DNA of 64,000 bases from positions 969,501-1,033,500 of the forward strand of contig OW568862.1 in assembly GCA_938743325.2 (NCBI GenBank). Reading direction: 5' to 3'. The notes under the pieces are model-generated. The model did no database searches, was not told the DNA's origin, and saw nothing but the letters and a program-made list of their open reading frames with translations. This document shows, one piece after another, positions 10,828 to 21,184 of this stretch. Numbering within the stretch: the stretch's first letter is position 1; the number at the start of each line of letters is the position of its first letter. The stretch comes from Pycnococcus provasolii (Eukaryota > Chlorophyta > Pseudoscourfieldiophyceae > Pseudoscourfieldiales > Pycnococcaceae). A program made the position numbers and the translations under genes.

Positions 10828-11911
10828 TTATTCGTTCGACTTGGCGATGAAGACGGTTCCGGCGACGAGGGGCAGGGCGAAGAGCACGAGCGCGACGGAA
10901 AGCGGGTCCTTCACATCCGAGCCGCCGCCAAGGCCACGGTCGACAGGCGTGTCCGTGTTCTTCGGCTTTTTGAAGCCGTTGCACGCCGTCGGGTTGTACG
11001 CGCACACGTTCGCCTGGGCAGGCTGCGTCGCAACCGTCGTCGCGGCGAGGCCAGCGAGCAGGCCGGCAGCCGCAGCACGGCGGCCCTGCATCGGGGTCGC
11101 CTTGCAGACAACCTGTGGGGTGTTTTGTAATTGTTTTTGTTAGTCAGGTGTTTATTGATTTTTGATTTTTTTTTTTTGTGGAGGAGCAAACATCCCAACT
11201 CAACCCATCAACACACATCCTCCCCCACTCCAACCAACCAACCAACCAACATATTGTGATGTTATGCACGTGCTTCCGTCGTTCCAACAAACAACCAAAC
11301 TCACGCAGCTGCGTTCTGGTTGCGTTTGCGAGACTCTCCTCTCCTTAAAGCGAGGTGCCAGCCGAACACTTGATCTGCTGGTTTGTGTGATCGTTCCCGA
11401 GCGAGCGACAAGACGCGGCAGAGACCCACAAAAAAACGGCCGATGCGAGTCACCATGCACTTTGTGAGCATCCAGGAACATGATATGCGTGTGTGAAGTG
11501 ATCAACACAGCATAAATCATCGCAGCACACAAGCAACTTCTTCTTCTGATCACACGCAGGAGCATTCTCACGTTCGCTGGTATCAGAGAGTCAACACAGG
11601 CCAAGCTATGCGGATATCTCCAACAAGCACGCACACGTTTGAAGCAACAGGAATCATCACCAAACAAATGGCTCTGAATCAAACCCCTCTCAAAACTGTA
11701 CGAAGAGGGCGTTGACATCACAATCACCACAAGAACAAGAACGACAGAGAGGTAACCTCCTCCTATACCATACCACACCCAACCTATCTCTCAAGTTGAA
11801 ATCACACACATACACACACACACAAAACACAAAGAGACACAAAGAAGACATAAGAGTACTTACCCGGCAGGAGCGCATGGACATCTTAGGCTTCATGGTG
11901 AGCGGCGCCAT
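10828..11911 (-). CDS. Small predicted thylakoid protein with Tat-type lumenal signal, two exons
   Basis: Two exons: 11911-11864 (16 codons) and 11112-10828, giving 110 residues. The donor reads CGG|GTAAGT and the acceptor CCCCACAG, with a CTGACTAAC branch site about 30 bases upstream, so the intron (about 750 bases) is well supported. Seen: a basic plastid transit-like N-terminus; a twin-Arg GRR followed by a hydrophobic alanine-rich stretch ending AQA|N, the form of a Tat-type thylakoid lumen signal; a short Cys-containing lumenal segment (CAYNPTACNGF); and one C-terminal membrane helix (VALVLFALPLVAGTVFIAK). Inference: a small photosynthetic membrane subunit with N-terminus in the lumen. 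I could not match it confidently to a named PSI, PSII or cytochrome b6f subunit. Confidence 0.75.
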
Positions 11912-12474
11912 TGTTGTTTATACACGGGAATAATACACAGAGAGGAGGGGGGAGGGAGGGAGCTTTGCCCTGCTGATGAGAGACAACGGGAAGGGCAGGG
12001 CTTGTTGTAAATGAGATAAAATAGGATTTGGTGAGAGATTGGGACCCGGTTACGACTCGTTTACCAGAGGATTTTACCTTACAAAACAAACCCCGAATTC
12101 AGTGAGCCTCGGGTCTTCTCTGTGCTCTTCTTCTTTGCTCTGGCCTCCTCGATTTCTTATCTTCCGAGATCTCAGACCCCATGAACATGGACCCCTCCGT
12201 TCACAACGCCCGTTGCAGGCTACGCCCTGCGAATTCTCTCAACGGTTGGCATGGGAGGGAGGGATGGTGCAAGGTTATTTCTTTTTGTTTTTAATTTACA
12301 CTTAGGCTTCCCTCATGGTCGAAAATGTTTGGTCCATCCAGGAAGAGATCCGCCACTTCCCCTGTGGTACGAATCCCCTACCTACCTACTGGAGTCCTGG
12401 GAGGTACAGTACTCGACTACGGATGGGAGGGAGTGCGGGGATCATTAGGGTCAGGGTTAGAAGGGAAAAAAAAA
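11912..12474. other. Intergenic region
   Basis: About 560 bases. It contains an AACCCCGAATTCAG motif at about 12091-12104 (about 180 bases upstream of the preceding start), a TACAGTA box at 12405 and a single degenerate TTAGGGTCAGGG word near 12446. No gene was recognised. A long open + frame over 12325-13215 is mostly antisense to the helicase remnant and is not annotated. Confidence 0.5.
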
Positions 12475-12756
12475 CTATTCCAAGCCACCCACCCCCGTCC
12501 CAAGAACCTCACTATAAACGACATTGCGTGTGCGACCTTTGTTGGTCCCGAAAACGCGGATGTGGCGCGGCGACCCAACACGGCTGAGACCAACGTAGAG
12601 CTGGCCATGGGTGAAAACAGCTGTAGAAAGCAAGAGCGCGACTCGGGTGAGAGTCTGCGCTTGCGACTTGTTGATCGTCATGGCGAAAGCGAGCTTCACT
12701 GGAAATTGGCGACGGCGCCAATCGAACGGAAACACGCCAACATTAGGAGTGAGCAA
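12475..12756 (-). mobile_element. Pif1/Helitron-type helicase C-terminal remnant
   Basis: A 93-codon open frame with the hallmark C-terminal helicase block RRQFPVKLAFAMTINKSQ, then QLYVGLSRV and TRNVVYSEVL. These are the late SF1B motifs of Pif1-like helicases, and the spacing and wording match the ends of Helitron Rep/Hel proteins or stand-alone eukaryotic Pif1 copies. Nothing recognisable of the N-terminal helicase core (Walker A/B) or of a Rep nuclease is present upstream in the same frame, so it is a 5'-truncated scrap. A canonical INKSQGQT reads INKSQAQT here. No Helitron CTRR hairpin end was identified. Which of the two sources it comes from is undecided. Confidence 0.75.
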
Positions 12757-13139
12757 GTCGGCGGCAGAGCGTACGGCGTACCGCGGCGACTCAAGGCGCC
12801 ACCTGGCACACGACGGGTCGGGGATTCCTCGCCCTCGGGCGAGGAATTTCTGGCTTCACCTCCCGACACCGCTCGAACCCCGAAAGCAGTTCCCGCCAAA
12901 CAGCCGGCATGCGGGGTGAAGATCGTCGGGTCGAGTGTTGGCTACCCAAAGCGATCACTCTTGATGAAAATTGAAAAACGCGCTAAGCGAATTCGCTCCT
13001 GCTCCTTCGCAATGCGTCTTCCGCGCTGCCACGGTATGAAGGCGAGACGGATCGCTTCGTACGCCAACTCTCCGAGCTCCACAAGGGCGTGTGCAGACAT
13101 TGCGTTGAGAGGAATGACTCGATGTCACAAAATGTCAAG
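12757..13139. other. Degenerate sequence between helicase scrap and pseudogene
   Basis: About 380 bases with no recognisable protein on either strand. It may be decayed helicase or transposon sequence, or flanking DNA of the following pseudogene; nothing in it decides this. Confidence 0.35.
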
Positions 13140-15290
13140 GGGTCAACATGCTCTGGGCGTCGACTTTCTACTCCAATGGCACGATGTACCCCCAGACCCG
13201 TATGGCATTCATTGATAAGCCACCCACCGCGTACTTCGCATTCAACGAGGGACTTGGAGGCGAGGTGTCGACGTTCACGTGCCCAGTCACTTATGTTGAT
13301 GCGTTCCTCTCGATCGACGAGAGCGGCCGTCTGGCTCTCGATTCGTCGGATGAGCCCACGTTTGGCTTCACGCCAATTGTGCCTCAAACCGCCTCAGGTG
13401 AGACCGTAACTGGATCTCTCAGCCTGAACGGTGCGGCGGGCAGTTCCCCCGAATTCGTTCCAAGCAGCGTTCCAGCGCTTGACAAGGCCACGGTCGAGGA
13501 GCGCGTTCCCGCGTTGATCCACATTCAGGTGAGCTCGGAGGACGGCAATGAGTACGGTGCGTGTCTGCTTGAATCGGTTGGTTCGGGAGGACAGCTGTAT
13601 TTCTAGGATGCGGCAACGCATGGAGTGGGCGAGCCGATCCCCTATCCCGTGCCGTACCCGGTATATCTCAGAGGAAGGAGGTTTACTTCCTCCCTGACGA
13701 GGTCATGGGCGTGGATTCGATTCCCGATGTTGCGAGCTTCCTTTTCTTCGCTTGCGACAACCAGGTGTTCTACGGATCTGATCTTTCCGACCGCATGATG
13801 CGCCCTGTGATGCGCATAGGTGACTTCTACGACACGACGGTGGCGCCGGAAAGCACGGAGTCGTCATTCGCGCACCAATCGTACGTCAAGTCGTTTTCGA
13901 TTTCAGTGCAGTCTTTGAACATCGCGCCCGTTGCCTGCACCGTGCTGGAGCCATGCACCCTCGCTCTGCCTCCTGAGGACACGCTCGCGGGGAGGTGCCG
14001 CTAACCATTCCAGCGTACGATCGCAACACGCGCTATGTCATCATGGCCCGTATCACGCACACGCCGCGTGAGGGATACATGCTGCTTCCGTCAGGCGAGG
14101 TCGTAGAGCCTGGGATGCTCATCGCCGCCGACGTGCGCACGGGTGACAACGTCAACGGGGGTGTGAAGCTGACGTACATGCCCAAGCCTCACAGCACGGG
14201 CTTTTTCGCCGACAGCTTTGAATACTACGTCACTGACGGCCAGTACCGCACTGAGCCGATGGAGTTCAGCTTTGACATTGATGCCACCGGAATTGCGTCA
14301 CGAAGGTCCGGCTTCGGCGGCGCGGTCGCTGGTATTCGCCTATTCGGGCTCCGCGCTGTCTTTCTCAGGCATGGGCCAGATTGCTTACATTGGCGATGCC
14401 ATTTACTACGGCGTGGGAGCGGGCACCAGCTTTGGCATGTACTTCAAGACTTCCAATGCAATGGGCGCGGAGGCTGTGCTCGCTACAGTTGGCCCAATGA
14501 GCTTGAAGTTTGACGACCTCGAGGATGCCCTGACATTTCACTGCGGCTCGTCGACGAAGGTCTCGTCGAAGGAGAACTTCAACGATGGACTGTGGCACTT
14601 CGTCTCGGCGTCGTGCAACAGCTCGTTTGCTGAGTTGATGGTGGACGGTAAGAGCTACGGAACGAAGGCGACACAGCATTTCCCCGAGAGCACGGAGACG
14701 TGCGGTGACTACGAGCAGACGGGAGCAATTTTTAGTAGAGAAAGCCCAAGCCAATTTTCATACCCCAATCTCATGAAGGGAGGATTCTGCGAGCACGCAT
14801 CGTTTGGCCCGCTGATTCGAAGTTTGTGCTCCATGTCTTGCGGAACGTGTGGCAAGTACTACGACGACAAGGATGATGTGGTGGCAGTGTGGGTTACACA
14901 GAACAACCCGAACGCTCCCAAGTCGTGCGCCGGAGCGGTTGGAACGTCGTTTGCGGCAGACTCGATCTTTTTGTAAGCCTGCCCCGAGACTCTCAACCCG
15001 ATCAAGGGGCCGATTGCTCTCGGCAACGTTGCGACAAAGACAGCGTCTGGCAACTACACCGCGGGAAGCTCGTACGGTTTCCAGGGCGAGATTGACGAGT
15101 TCGTCATCCGAACAGGTCATACCGCTGCCGAGTTCAGCGACACGCTCTACAGCATAAAGGCGCCTTTGGATGTCGTGATGAAGGATCTGTTTTTGGCACT
15201 TCCGCATGAACGAGCCTGATGGCATCTCGCTGACGAACGACGCCCCCGCGTTGGATCTCATGCTCGTGCCCAACTGTGCAGTACTTGGCG
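13140..15290 (+). pseudogene. Broken fragment of a large secreted/surface protein with LamG-like and cadherin/Ig-like modules
   Basis: Coherent protein segments occur in successive different + frames: 13148-13606, 13705-14004, 13995-14310, 14320-14976 continuing past a stop to about 15210, and a last piece 15206-15290. The text resembles a concanavalin/LamG jelly-roll (PTAYFAFNEGLGGEVSTF, then later NDGLWHFVSASCNSSFAELM and FQGEIDEFVIR), a VCBS or cadherin-like repeat (IPAYDRNTRYVIMARITHTP), and a small Cys-rich module near 14780-14860. The pieces are collinear and in the same order as expected for one long extracellular protein, with at least four frame changes or stops. No splice sites explain the breaks; the gaps are too short for introns. 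It lacks both a signal peptide and an evident end, so it is a partial copy of a longer host gene. Its 3' part overlaps the antisense IK open frame. Confidence 0.7.
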
Positions 15291-16744
15291 CACTGATCCT
15301 CCACAGCCGTTGCGGCATCCTCTCCTCGCAGCACCGCACACAGCGTGGTGGCGGCGACGGCGTTGACATCGTTGTCCCCAGCAAGCACTCGCGACACGCG
15401 CCTTGCCACGCGCCACGCGTCGTCGTGCGCATCCTCGAGCACGCGCGCCACGAACGACGGCAGCGTTTTCGGGTCATTCGCGCGAAGTGCGAGCGTCACC
15501 GCCTCGAGCGTCGGCCACGCGATGGCGCTGGTGGAAGAGTCGACGACAACATCTTCCTCTCGAGACAGCGCCGACTTGGCGAGCGCGGCGACGTGCTGTG
15601 ACATGAGCGTGTCGACGTCGCCCGGCCACGCGGGAAGTCCGTGGAGGCGCGCAGCCGCCTCTGCCTGCATCATCCACGGCTGTCGCGCGGACTCGAGAAG
15701 CGCATCGACGGTCACGTGCGGCATCGACCGTCGCGGCGATGGCGGGGGCGACGACCCGCCGCCGTCGCCGTCGTCGTCGTCGTCGTCGTCGTTGTTGTTG
15801 TTGTCGTGAGCAGCATTGGGGTGTTCCTGCACCTTAACAGCCGGCGGCAAGGACGTCGTCGTCGTCGCCACCTGCACAGCATCCTCCTTGCGATTCCGCC
15901 TCTTCCCTCCACCTCTCAGGTATCTGATCACCCCCACAATTTGTTCCACAACCGCCGCGTCGTCCGCAAGTCGCACCCGCTCGTTAGCTTCCGTTGACGC
16001 CACTGCACGCTGCACAGCCGTTGGTGCCCCGTCGTGCGTCTCGACGCGTGCCGAGCCGTTCGCAAACACGTGCCTCAGTCGCACGTCGTCCACGTCGGGC
16101 AAGATGTTGTAGACATACGAAGTTGACTCTAAGCGTGCTGCGTTGCGTGCACGCACGACAGCACTTGTCGTTGGCAGTTGCGACGACGACGCCTGCTCTC
16201 GTGCCACGAGCTGCTCGACGGCGCGAGCTAGTGGCGCACTCCTTGAGGATGCCGCCGCGCCTGCGTGTGGGACCGCCGGCGGTGAGCTTTTCTTCGCTGT
16301 CGGCTGAAACGCCGTCTCGATGTTTGTCGGCTCGGCAGCCTTCTGCGGCACTGCCGTTGGTTGCACATCCTGCTCGTCCCGCTCCTTATGCTTGATGGAT
16401 TCACGCACGCGATTCAGCAGCGCGAAGTCGAGTCCTTTCACGAGGTGCGTCGTCTTTTCGTCTCCTCACAAGTACTTCGTCTCGTCGTGTGTCAGCTTCT
16501 CCATATTTTCCGGCTTGACATCGCCTTCATAGTCGGCGTTCACTCCATCTCTCCTTTCCTGCGCGCGGTCTCGATATATATCTTTCAGTTCAAGAAGGCG
16601 TCCCTTTTCGTACGCGAGAGGGTCCTCGTCATCTTCATCGTTGGGCCCTTTTCCGTGACTGCCTTGGTTCCTTCCATGAGCATGTTGACGACGCGACCTA
16701 TGGGAACCAGCAAAAGCACCAGCAGCACCAGCACTATTCATCAT
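15134..16744 (-). pseudogene. IK: IK/RED-family splicing factor copy with in-frame TGA and altered C-terminus
   Basis: RED/IK is a spliceosomal B-complex protein. From ATG 16742-16744 the frame encodes a short N-terminus, then the RED core IYRDRAQERRDGVNADYE and ETKYL, then a TGA at 16466-16468, and in the same frame GDEKTTHLVKGLDFALL. The family has Gly-Gly-Asp after YL, so the TGA sits exactly on a conserved Gly codon (GGA to TGA). Downstream RED features continue: SYVYNILPDVDD and a predicted helix EQIVGVIRYLRGG, then acidic and proline-rich stretches. The expected conserved C-terminal tail is missing: the last 50 or so codons (below about 15290) are antisense to the surface-protein pseudogene. 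Frames on both sides are otherwise open for over 500 codons, so loss is recent, or TGA is tolerated, or it is an assembly error. Confidence 0.7.
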
Positions 16745-16965
16745 GAGGCGTAGATGAGTGGGGGTGATTAATGAAGTGCCAGGGAGGGGGAGGGGGGACG
16801 GTTGGTTCAAAAAGTTTTTTAAAATTTTATAACTAACCGTTTTTTTTATTACACTGTATGAAAAGACCGGACTTTCCCGCCGGTGGCGGCGCCGTTGACC
16901 CACACCACCCCTAACACCCACGTTCCCGCCCGCCATTGTTGTCCGTCCCCGTCAGTCCCGTTGGA

Positions 16966-18244
16966 ATGGATTCTCCGACTCCTTTGCTCTTATTACTGCA
17001 AACGGAGATCCTCTTCTGGACCTGCCCCACACCGGTGTCTGCCTTCCTGAATGGGAAGATCCAAGCAGTGCTAACCCCTAACCTCTCCAAACCGGACTAC
17101 CTTGGTCCGGGTCTCTCCTTTTCGACGCACTCGGCTCGCGTTTCCTACCACTGTGGGACCGAGTCGGAGCTCGAGAACGGAGACGGAGAGGGGTTTAGGT
17201 TTGGGAACCTCTTCACGGGGAACCCTACCTTTACCTTTTGGGCACACCGGTATCTCCTATGGTTTTACCACCTCTTTCATGGGGATGGAAAGCCAAAAGA
17301 GGTGCGGAACCCGACGGAAGGAAAGGTTTTTTTTCGCACGAAAGATTCCTATTTTTTCTTTCGTCGGGGCTCCGAGGTGGTAACTTTGACCATACCGGCA
17401 AACACACTTGTGTGGGTCCCGATAGACCTTCTGAATTCCCCCATTTCTCACGGGGTTTGGAAGTCGGATCACTTCGGTCTTCAAGTTCGGGTCAAAGGAG
17501 GGTCCCCGGATCTTACTGCTTCTTGGTCGACGAATTTTGACTTGTTTGTCCCCCGTCTTCTTGCTCTACCTCCTCCGCCGTTTCCGAAAGTTGAGGACTT
17601 TCGTCGTGCCTGCGCCTCGCCGAGAGGGTTAGGGTTAGGGTTCGAAACCCTTCCTCCTATAGTGCATGGAAATCCTGCTGCTGCTGGTCAAACCCGAATC
17701 GCTCGGGGTTACGCGGAGTCGATTAGGGGTTTGAAGCCCGACTGCCTCTGCTCTTCGCTGCTGGTGGACGACGACGGCGAACCCCTAGGGCCCTGCCTCC
17801 GACTGGGAAAAAAAAACGACCAAGGAGTTAGGGTTTGCACGTTCTGCCTAGGGTTAGCTGCCCCCCCTCCCCCCCCTGCCTCGGGCATGGCAGGCGACGA
17901 AATGGCCGTCGACGACGACGTCGACGACGACGACGACGATGAACCTGCTGGTGGTGGCGCTGCTGCGACTGCAACTGCGGAGGCGACTACTGAGACGACG
18001 ACGAAGGGAGTGTACGCAACCAGGCACGGACGTCTATGGGTAAGGATCTGGATCCCGGACATGAAGGAGCAAATGAGTTTCGGCACTTTCGGATCGGAAG
18101 GAGAAGAACGACAACGTGCCATTGACGAGGCGAACCGTGTTCATGAATGGAGGCTTAACTTGAACACTCAAGGCTTTTACATGCCGCCGCGGCTCATTCT
18201 TAAAGATCACCTCGAGTCCGCCGCCGCCGCGACGCCGCCGAGCC

Positions 18245-18276
<32 letters not shown>

Positions 18277-18720
18277 AGCCCGCCGACAACAAAAACAAAA
18301 CTGCCGATGAAACGTGCGCGCGAGTGCGACTTTTCCAAGAAAGGCGCCGCTGACTCATCCGCCGCTGCTGCCGCCGCCGCTGACTCATCCGCCGCCACCG
18401 CCGTCCGCCGCACCCGTCCGCCGTCCGCCGCCGCCGCGACCACCGAAGTCGACGAAAATCTGCTTCGTCGTGTGGCAGAATTTTCTGCAAGACCCTTGTT
18501 TCGCAGAGCGGGTTCGCCTGCATATGCCACAGCATTCATACTGCACAAGCTGTGCGGCGGCTGGAACCAAGCCATCGCTCTTGCGCACGAGCATTTCGGC
18601 CTCGTCGAAACTAAGAAGAACCTGCAAAGTTTGCGGCAGAAATGGTATTGGCAAGAACTCAACCAGAATCAGCAAGACGAGTTCAATGCTGCTGTGAAAA
18701 ACCTGAAGAATCAGACGTGA
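16966..18720 (+). CDS. AP2/ERF-like domain protein with uncertain start
   Basis: The frame is open for 584 codons from ATG 16966, but the N-terminal 300 residues look non-coding: AT-richer, no domain, and they read through TTAGGG repeats at 17626-17643. A more credible start is ATG 17887 (277 residues), followed by an Asp-rich patch. Residues after that show GVYATRHGRLWVRIWIP followed by SFGTFGSEGEERQRAIDEAN, which follows the AP2/ERF pattern (three strands with W, GTF, then an Ala-rich helix). Then come poly-Pro and poly-Ala tracts, and a C-terminal helical block (residues about 500-584) with GGWNQAIALAHEHFG. Inference: a DNA-binding regulator, or a transposon-derived AP2 protein; AP2 folds also occur in homing nucleases, but no nuclease motif is seen. 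It starts 220 bases from the divergent IK copy. Confidence 0.5.
17626..17643 (+). repeat. TTAGGG telomere-like repeat inside AP2-like ORF
   Basis: About two and a half TTAGGG units. If translated they read as Gly-Leu-Gly-Leu-Gly. More isolated TTAGGG words follow near 17828 and 17852, which argues that this part of the frame is upstream regulatory sequence. Confidence 0.8.
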
Positions 18721-19174
18721 ACAGCTGAAGGCAGCAGCAGCAGCAGCAGCAAGAAACCAGCGCCAGTTGGATCAGGAGAAGGCGCCATAAACATCGAAAA
18801 CAAAAAGAGGTGAGAAACGAGGAGGTGAGGAATGAGATGGGGAGGGGGACAGGACAGGGAAGAAGAAGAAGGGGAGGGAGGCTGAGGGGAGGGGAAGACC
18901 TCAGTAATAAACCAAACAGGAATTCGAAGCCCTCCCCGTGGAGCTGAACGCGAGAAACGGTATCCCCCTCAGGCAGGGCGAGACTTCCCGATAACCTTAT
19001 GATCCGATGGATTTCAGAATCAATCTTTTTCTTTTTGTCGATGGGATATTTCCCCCCGGGTCCTTTTTGTGCTGTGCCTTTCCCTTCCCTTGTTCCCTTG
19101 TTCTCGTGTTTGTTTTCTCGTGTTTTTTCGTCCAGCATCTTTTCTACCTCCACATTCCACAAAAACTTGTAAAC
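18721..19174. other. Intergenic region upstream of LHC gene
   Basis: About 450 bases with a CAG run at about 18731-18751, purine-rich GAGGGG tracts and a pyrimidine-rich leader just before the LHC ATG. No gene was recognised. Confidence 0.5.
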
Positions 19175-20081
19175 ATGATGATGTCCAAGTCTACGATGAT
19201 GTCCAAGCCGCGTGCCGCCGTGCGCACCAACGCCACGAAGCGTGTCGCAGGCAAGGGAAAGGGAGCGTCGGGAGACTACGGTTGGTACCCCGAGCCCGGA
19301 ACCTACATCGGATCGGGTGCGGTATGTACCTCTTCTTGTTATTTTCGTTGGAACGCATCTTGTTTTCGCATTTCACTCACAAGCAAACCCTCACAATTAA
19401 CTTCCAGCCGGCGTGGATTGAGGAGATTAACGGCGGAATCCTCGGTGGATACGACGACAAAAACACGAAGCTCGCGGAGCGTGAGATTATCCACGGACGT
19501 TGGGCGTACGTTCCTTTTTTCCTTTTTGTTTTGTGTTTTGCATTTCAGAAGGATGTGCAATTCGAAAAAGCCTAACCTTCCTCCAACCAAAACAAAAATA
19601 AAACAGCATGCTCGGACTCACGGGCGCGTGGGCCTCGGAGGTTGGCACGGGTGTCCCGTGGTTCGAGGCGGGAGCGCTCTGCACGCCCGCGGACTGCACG
19701 GCCATCGCGGACAAGTTCCCGGGTGCCATCTACCCGCTCGCTCCCCCGGACAGCGGCTTCCCGAACTTCTTCAACGTGCTCGCGATTGAGATTGTGTTCG
19801 TCGGCCTCGCCGAGGCGTACCGCACGGGCCTCATTGACCCCATCTTCTCCGAGCTCTCCGTCGGCGATGCCAACCCCGGTGGCCGCTTCGACCCGCTCAA
19901 CCTCGCCTCGGCGAGCGACCTCGAGGAGCTCAAGGTGAAGGAGGTGAAGCACTGCCGTCTCGCCATGTTCGGCTGGGCTGGCGTTCTCGTGCAGTGGCCG
20001 GTGACGGGCAAGGGACCGATCACCAACTGGGCGGAGCACGTCGCGGATCCCTGGCACTACACCATCGTGGGCAAGCACTAA
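19175..20081 (+). CDS. Chlorophyll a/b-binding light-harvesting protein, three exons
   Basis: Antenna protein of the thylakoid membrane. Exons 19175-19321, 19408-19505 and 19607-20081 join to 239 residues; donors are GTATGT and GTACGT, acceptors end CCAG and ACAG, and intron 2 has a GCCTAAC branch site. Seen: a plastid transit-like N-terminus; helix B with AEREIIHGRWAMLG, split by intron 2 inside the Ala codon; a loop with CTPADC and KFPGA; helix C near LAIEIVFVGLAEAYRTG; and helix A with KVKEVKHCRLAMFGW, followed by VTGKGPITNWAEHVADP. The second half is closest in memory to CP29/CP26-type green antennae. The usual FDPLGL motif is missing before helix B but GGRFDPLNLA occurs before helix A. 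Exact subtype is not assigned. A downstream-neighbour translation gene follows on the same strand. Confidence 0.93.
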
Positions 20082-20582
20082 ATCATCGTGCCTTTGCTTC
20101 CATTGCATTTGCGAGTGTCGTGGGCGAAGTGGGGAGAGAAGACACGAGAAAAACATTGAACTTTTATCATAAATATGTTGTGAAACAAGGTTATGTGTTT
20201 TCTTCTTTTCAAACAACAACAGCAACAACAAACCAACCAACATGGCCTCGCCTGTGTATTTTGGGTGAACACACACAAAACAATGAAAAATATCCGGCTA
20301 CGTCCCCCCCCTCCCCCCCACCACTTTGATGTAGAATTCTGAAACCCCGAAACGACCGAAAGAAAAAGAAAACCCCAAACATGAAAAAAAATTCAAACCC
20401 CTAAAGTGAGTCTATGTTCGTGGGGACCGAGGGGATACCTCTTCAGGAACCAAGGGGCGCCGCCGTCGAGTTGAGTCTTTTCGCCCGTCTCGCCATCGCC
20501 CCCGGCATTCGCAGTTCCGTCGGCGCGCCGCTTGTGTTGCACGTCGCGTTTGTAGCATCACTTCACACAGAACAGCACAACA
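20082..20582. other. Intergenic region with AACCCC boxes
   Basis: About 500 bases between LHC and uS11. It holds GAAACCCCGAAAC near 20341 and AAACCCCAAAC/CAAACCCCTAAA words near 20370-20405, placed 180-240 bases upstream of the uS11 start. No gene was recognised. Confidence 0.55.
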
Positions 20583-21032
20583 ATGAAGGAGGTGGAGTCC
20601 GTGTGCCGCCCCGTCTCGGCGGGTCCCGACGGCATCGCACGCGAAGGCGAGCACGTCTTCGGCGTCGCGCACATTTTCGCGTCGTTCAACGACACGTTCG
20701 TTCACGTCACCGATCTGTCCGGAAAGGAGACCATTGTGCGCGTCACGGGTGGAATGAAGGTGAAGGCGGACCGCGACGAGGCTAGCCCGTACGCAGCCAT
20801 GCTTGCCGCACAGGATGTTGCGCAGAAGTGCAAGGACATCGGATACACCGCGGTGCACGTCAAGTTGCGCGCCACTGGCGGCAACAAGACCAAGTCGCCT
20901 GGACCTGGTGCGCAGAGCGCGCTTCGCGCCCTCGCTCGCTCCGGCTTGAAGATCGGACGTATCGAGGACGTCACGCCTACTCCTTCGGACAGCACGCGTC
21001 GTAAGGGTGGTCGCCGCGGTCGCCGCTTGTAA
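20583..21032 (+). CDS. RPS14: Cytosolic 40S ribosomal protein uS11 (S14)
   Basis: Small-subunit protein of the platform near the mRNA exit, contacting 18S rRNA. 149 residues in one exon, the normal length for the eukaryotic protein. Seen: [20 protein letters not shown] near the N-terminus, [18 protein letters not shown] in the middle, [20 protein letters not shown] near residues 98-118, and the strongly basic tail [11 protein letters not shown]. These are the family signatures. The ATG lies in AACAATG context. TGTAA follows the stop at about 21099. The upstream AACCCC boxes may be promoter elements. Confidence 0.97.
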   Translation: MKEVESVCRPVSAGPDGIAREGEHVFGVAHIFASFNDTFVHVTDLSGKETIVRVTGGMKVKADRDEASPYAAMLAAQDVAQKCKDIGYTAVHVKLRATGGNKTKSPGPGAQSALRALARSGLKIGRIEDVTPTPSDSTRRKGGRRGRRL

Positions 21033-21184
21033 GCCAAGCGGCTATCCAGCCGCGGGGATGCGACGTTCGATGGTGTGCAGCTTTCTTTCTTTTTTTCCTG
21101 TAAAGGGGCACATTGTCGCGCGTCTCGTTCCTTCTCATCCAAAGCAAATACATGTACAGGTTACAAAACGGGGGGGGTGTTTAC

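Noticed and set aside
12325-13215. 296-codon open + frame
   Set aside because: Mostly antisense to the helicase remnant, no recognisable domain, and overlaps the pseudogene start.
13607-13704. Short intron explaining the frame change in the surface-protein pseudogene
   Set aside because: The only GT-AG interval is about 11 bases, far below the 85-750 base introns seen in real genes here.
16466-16468. Selenocysteine reading of the IK TGA
   Set aside because: The family has Gly, not Cys, at this position, and IK is not a selenoprotein; a SECIS search would be needed to reopen this.
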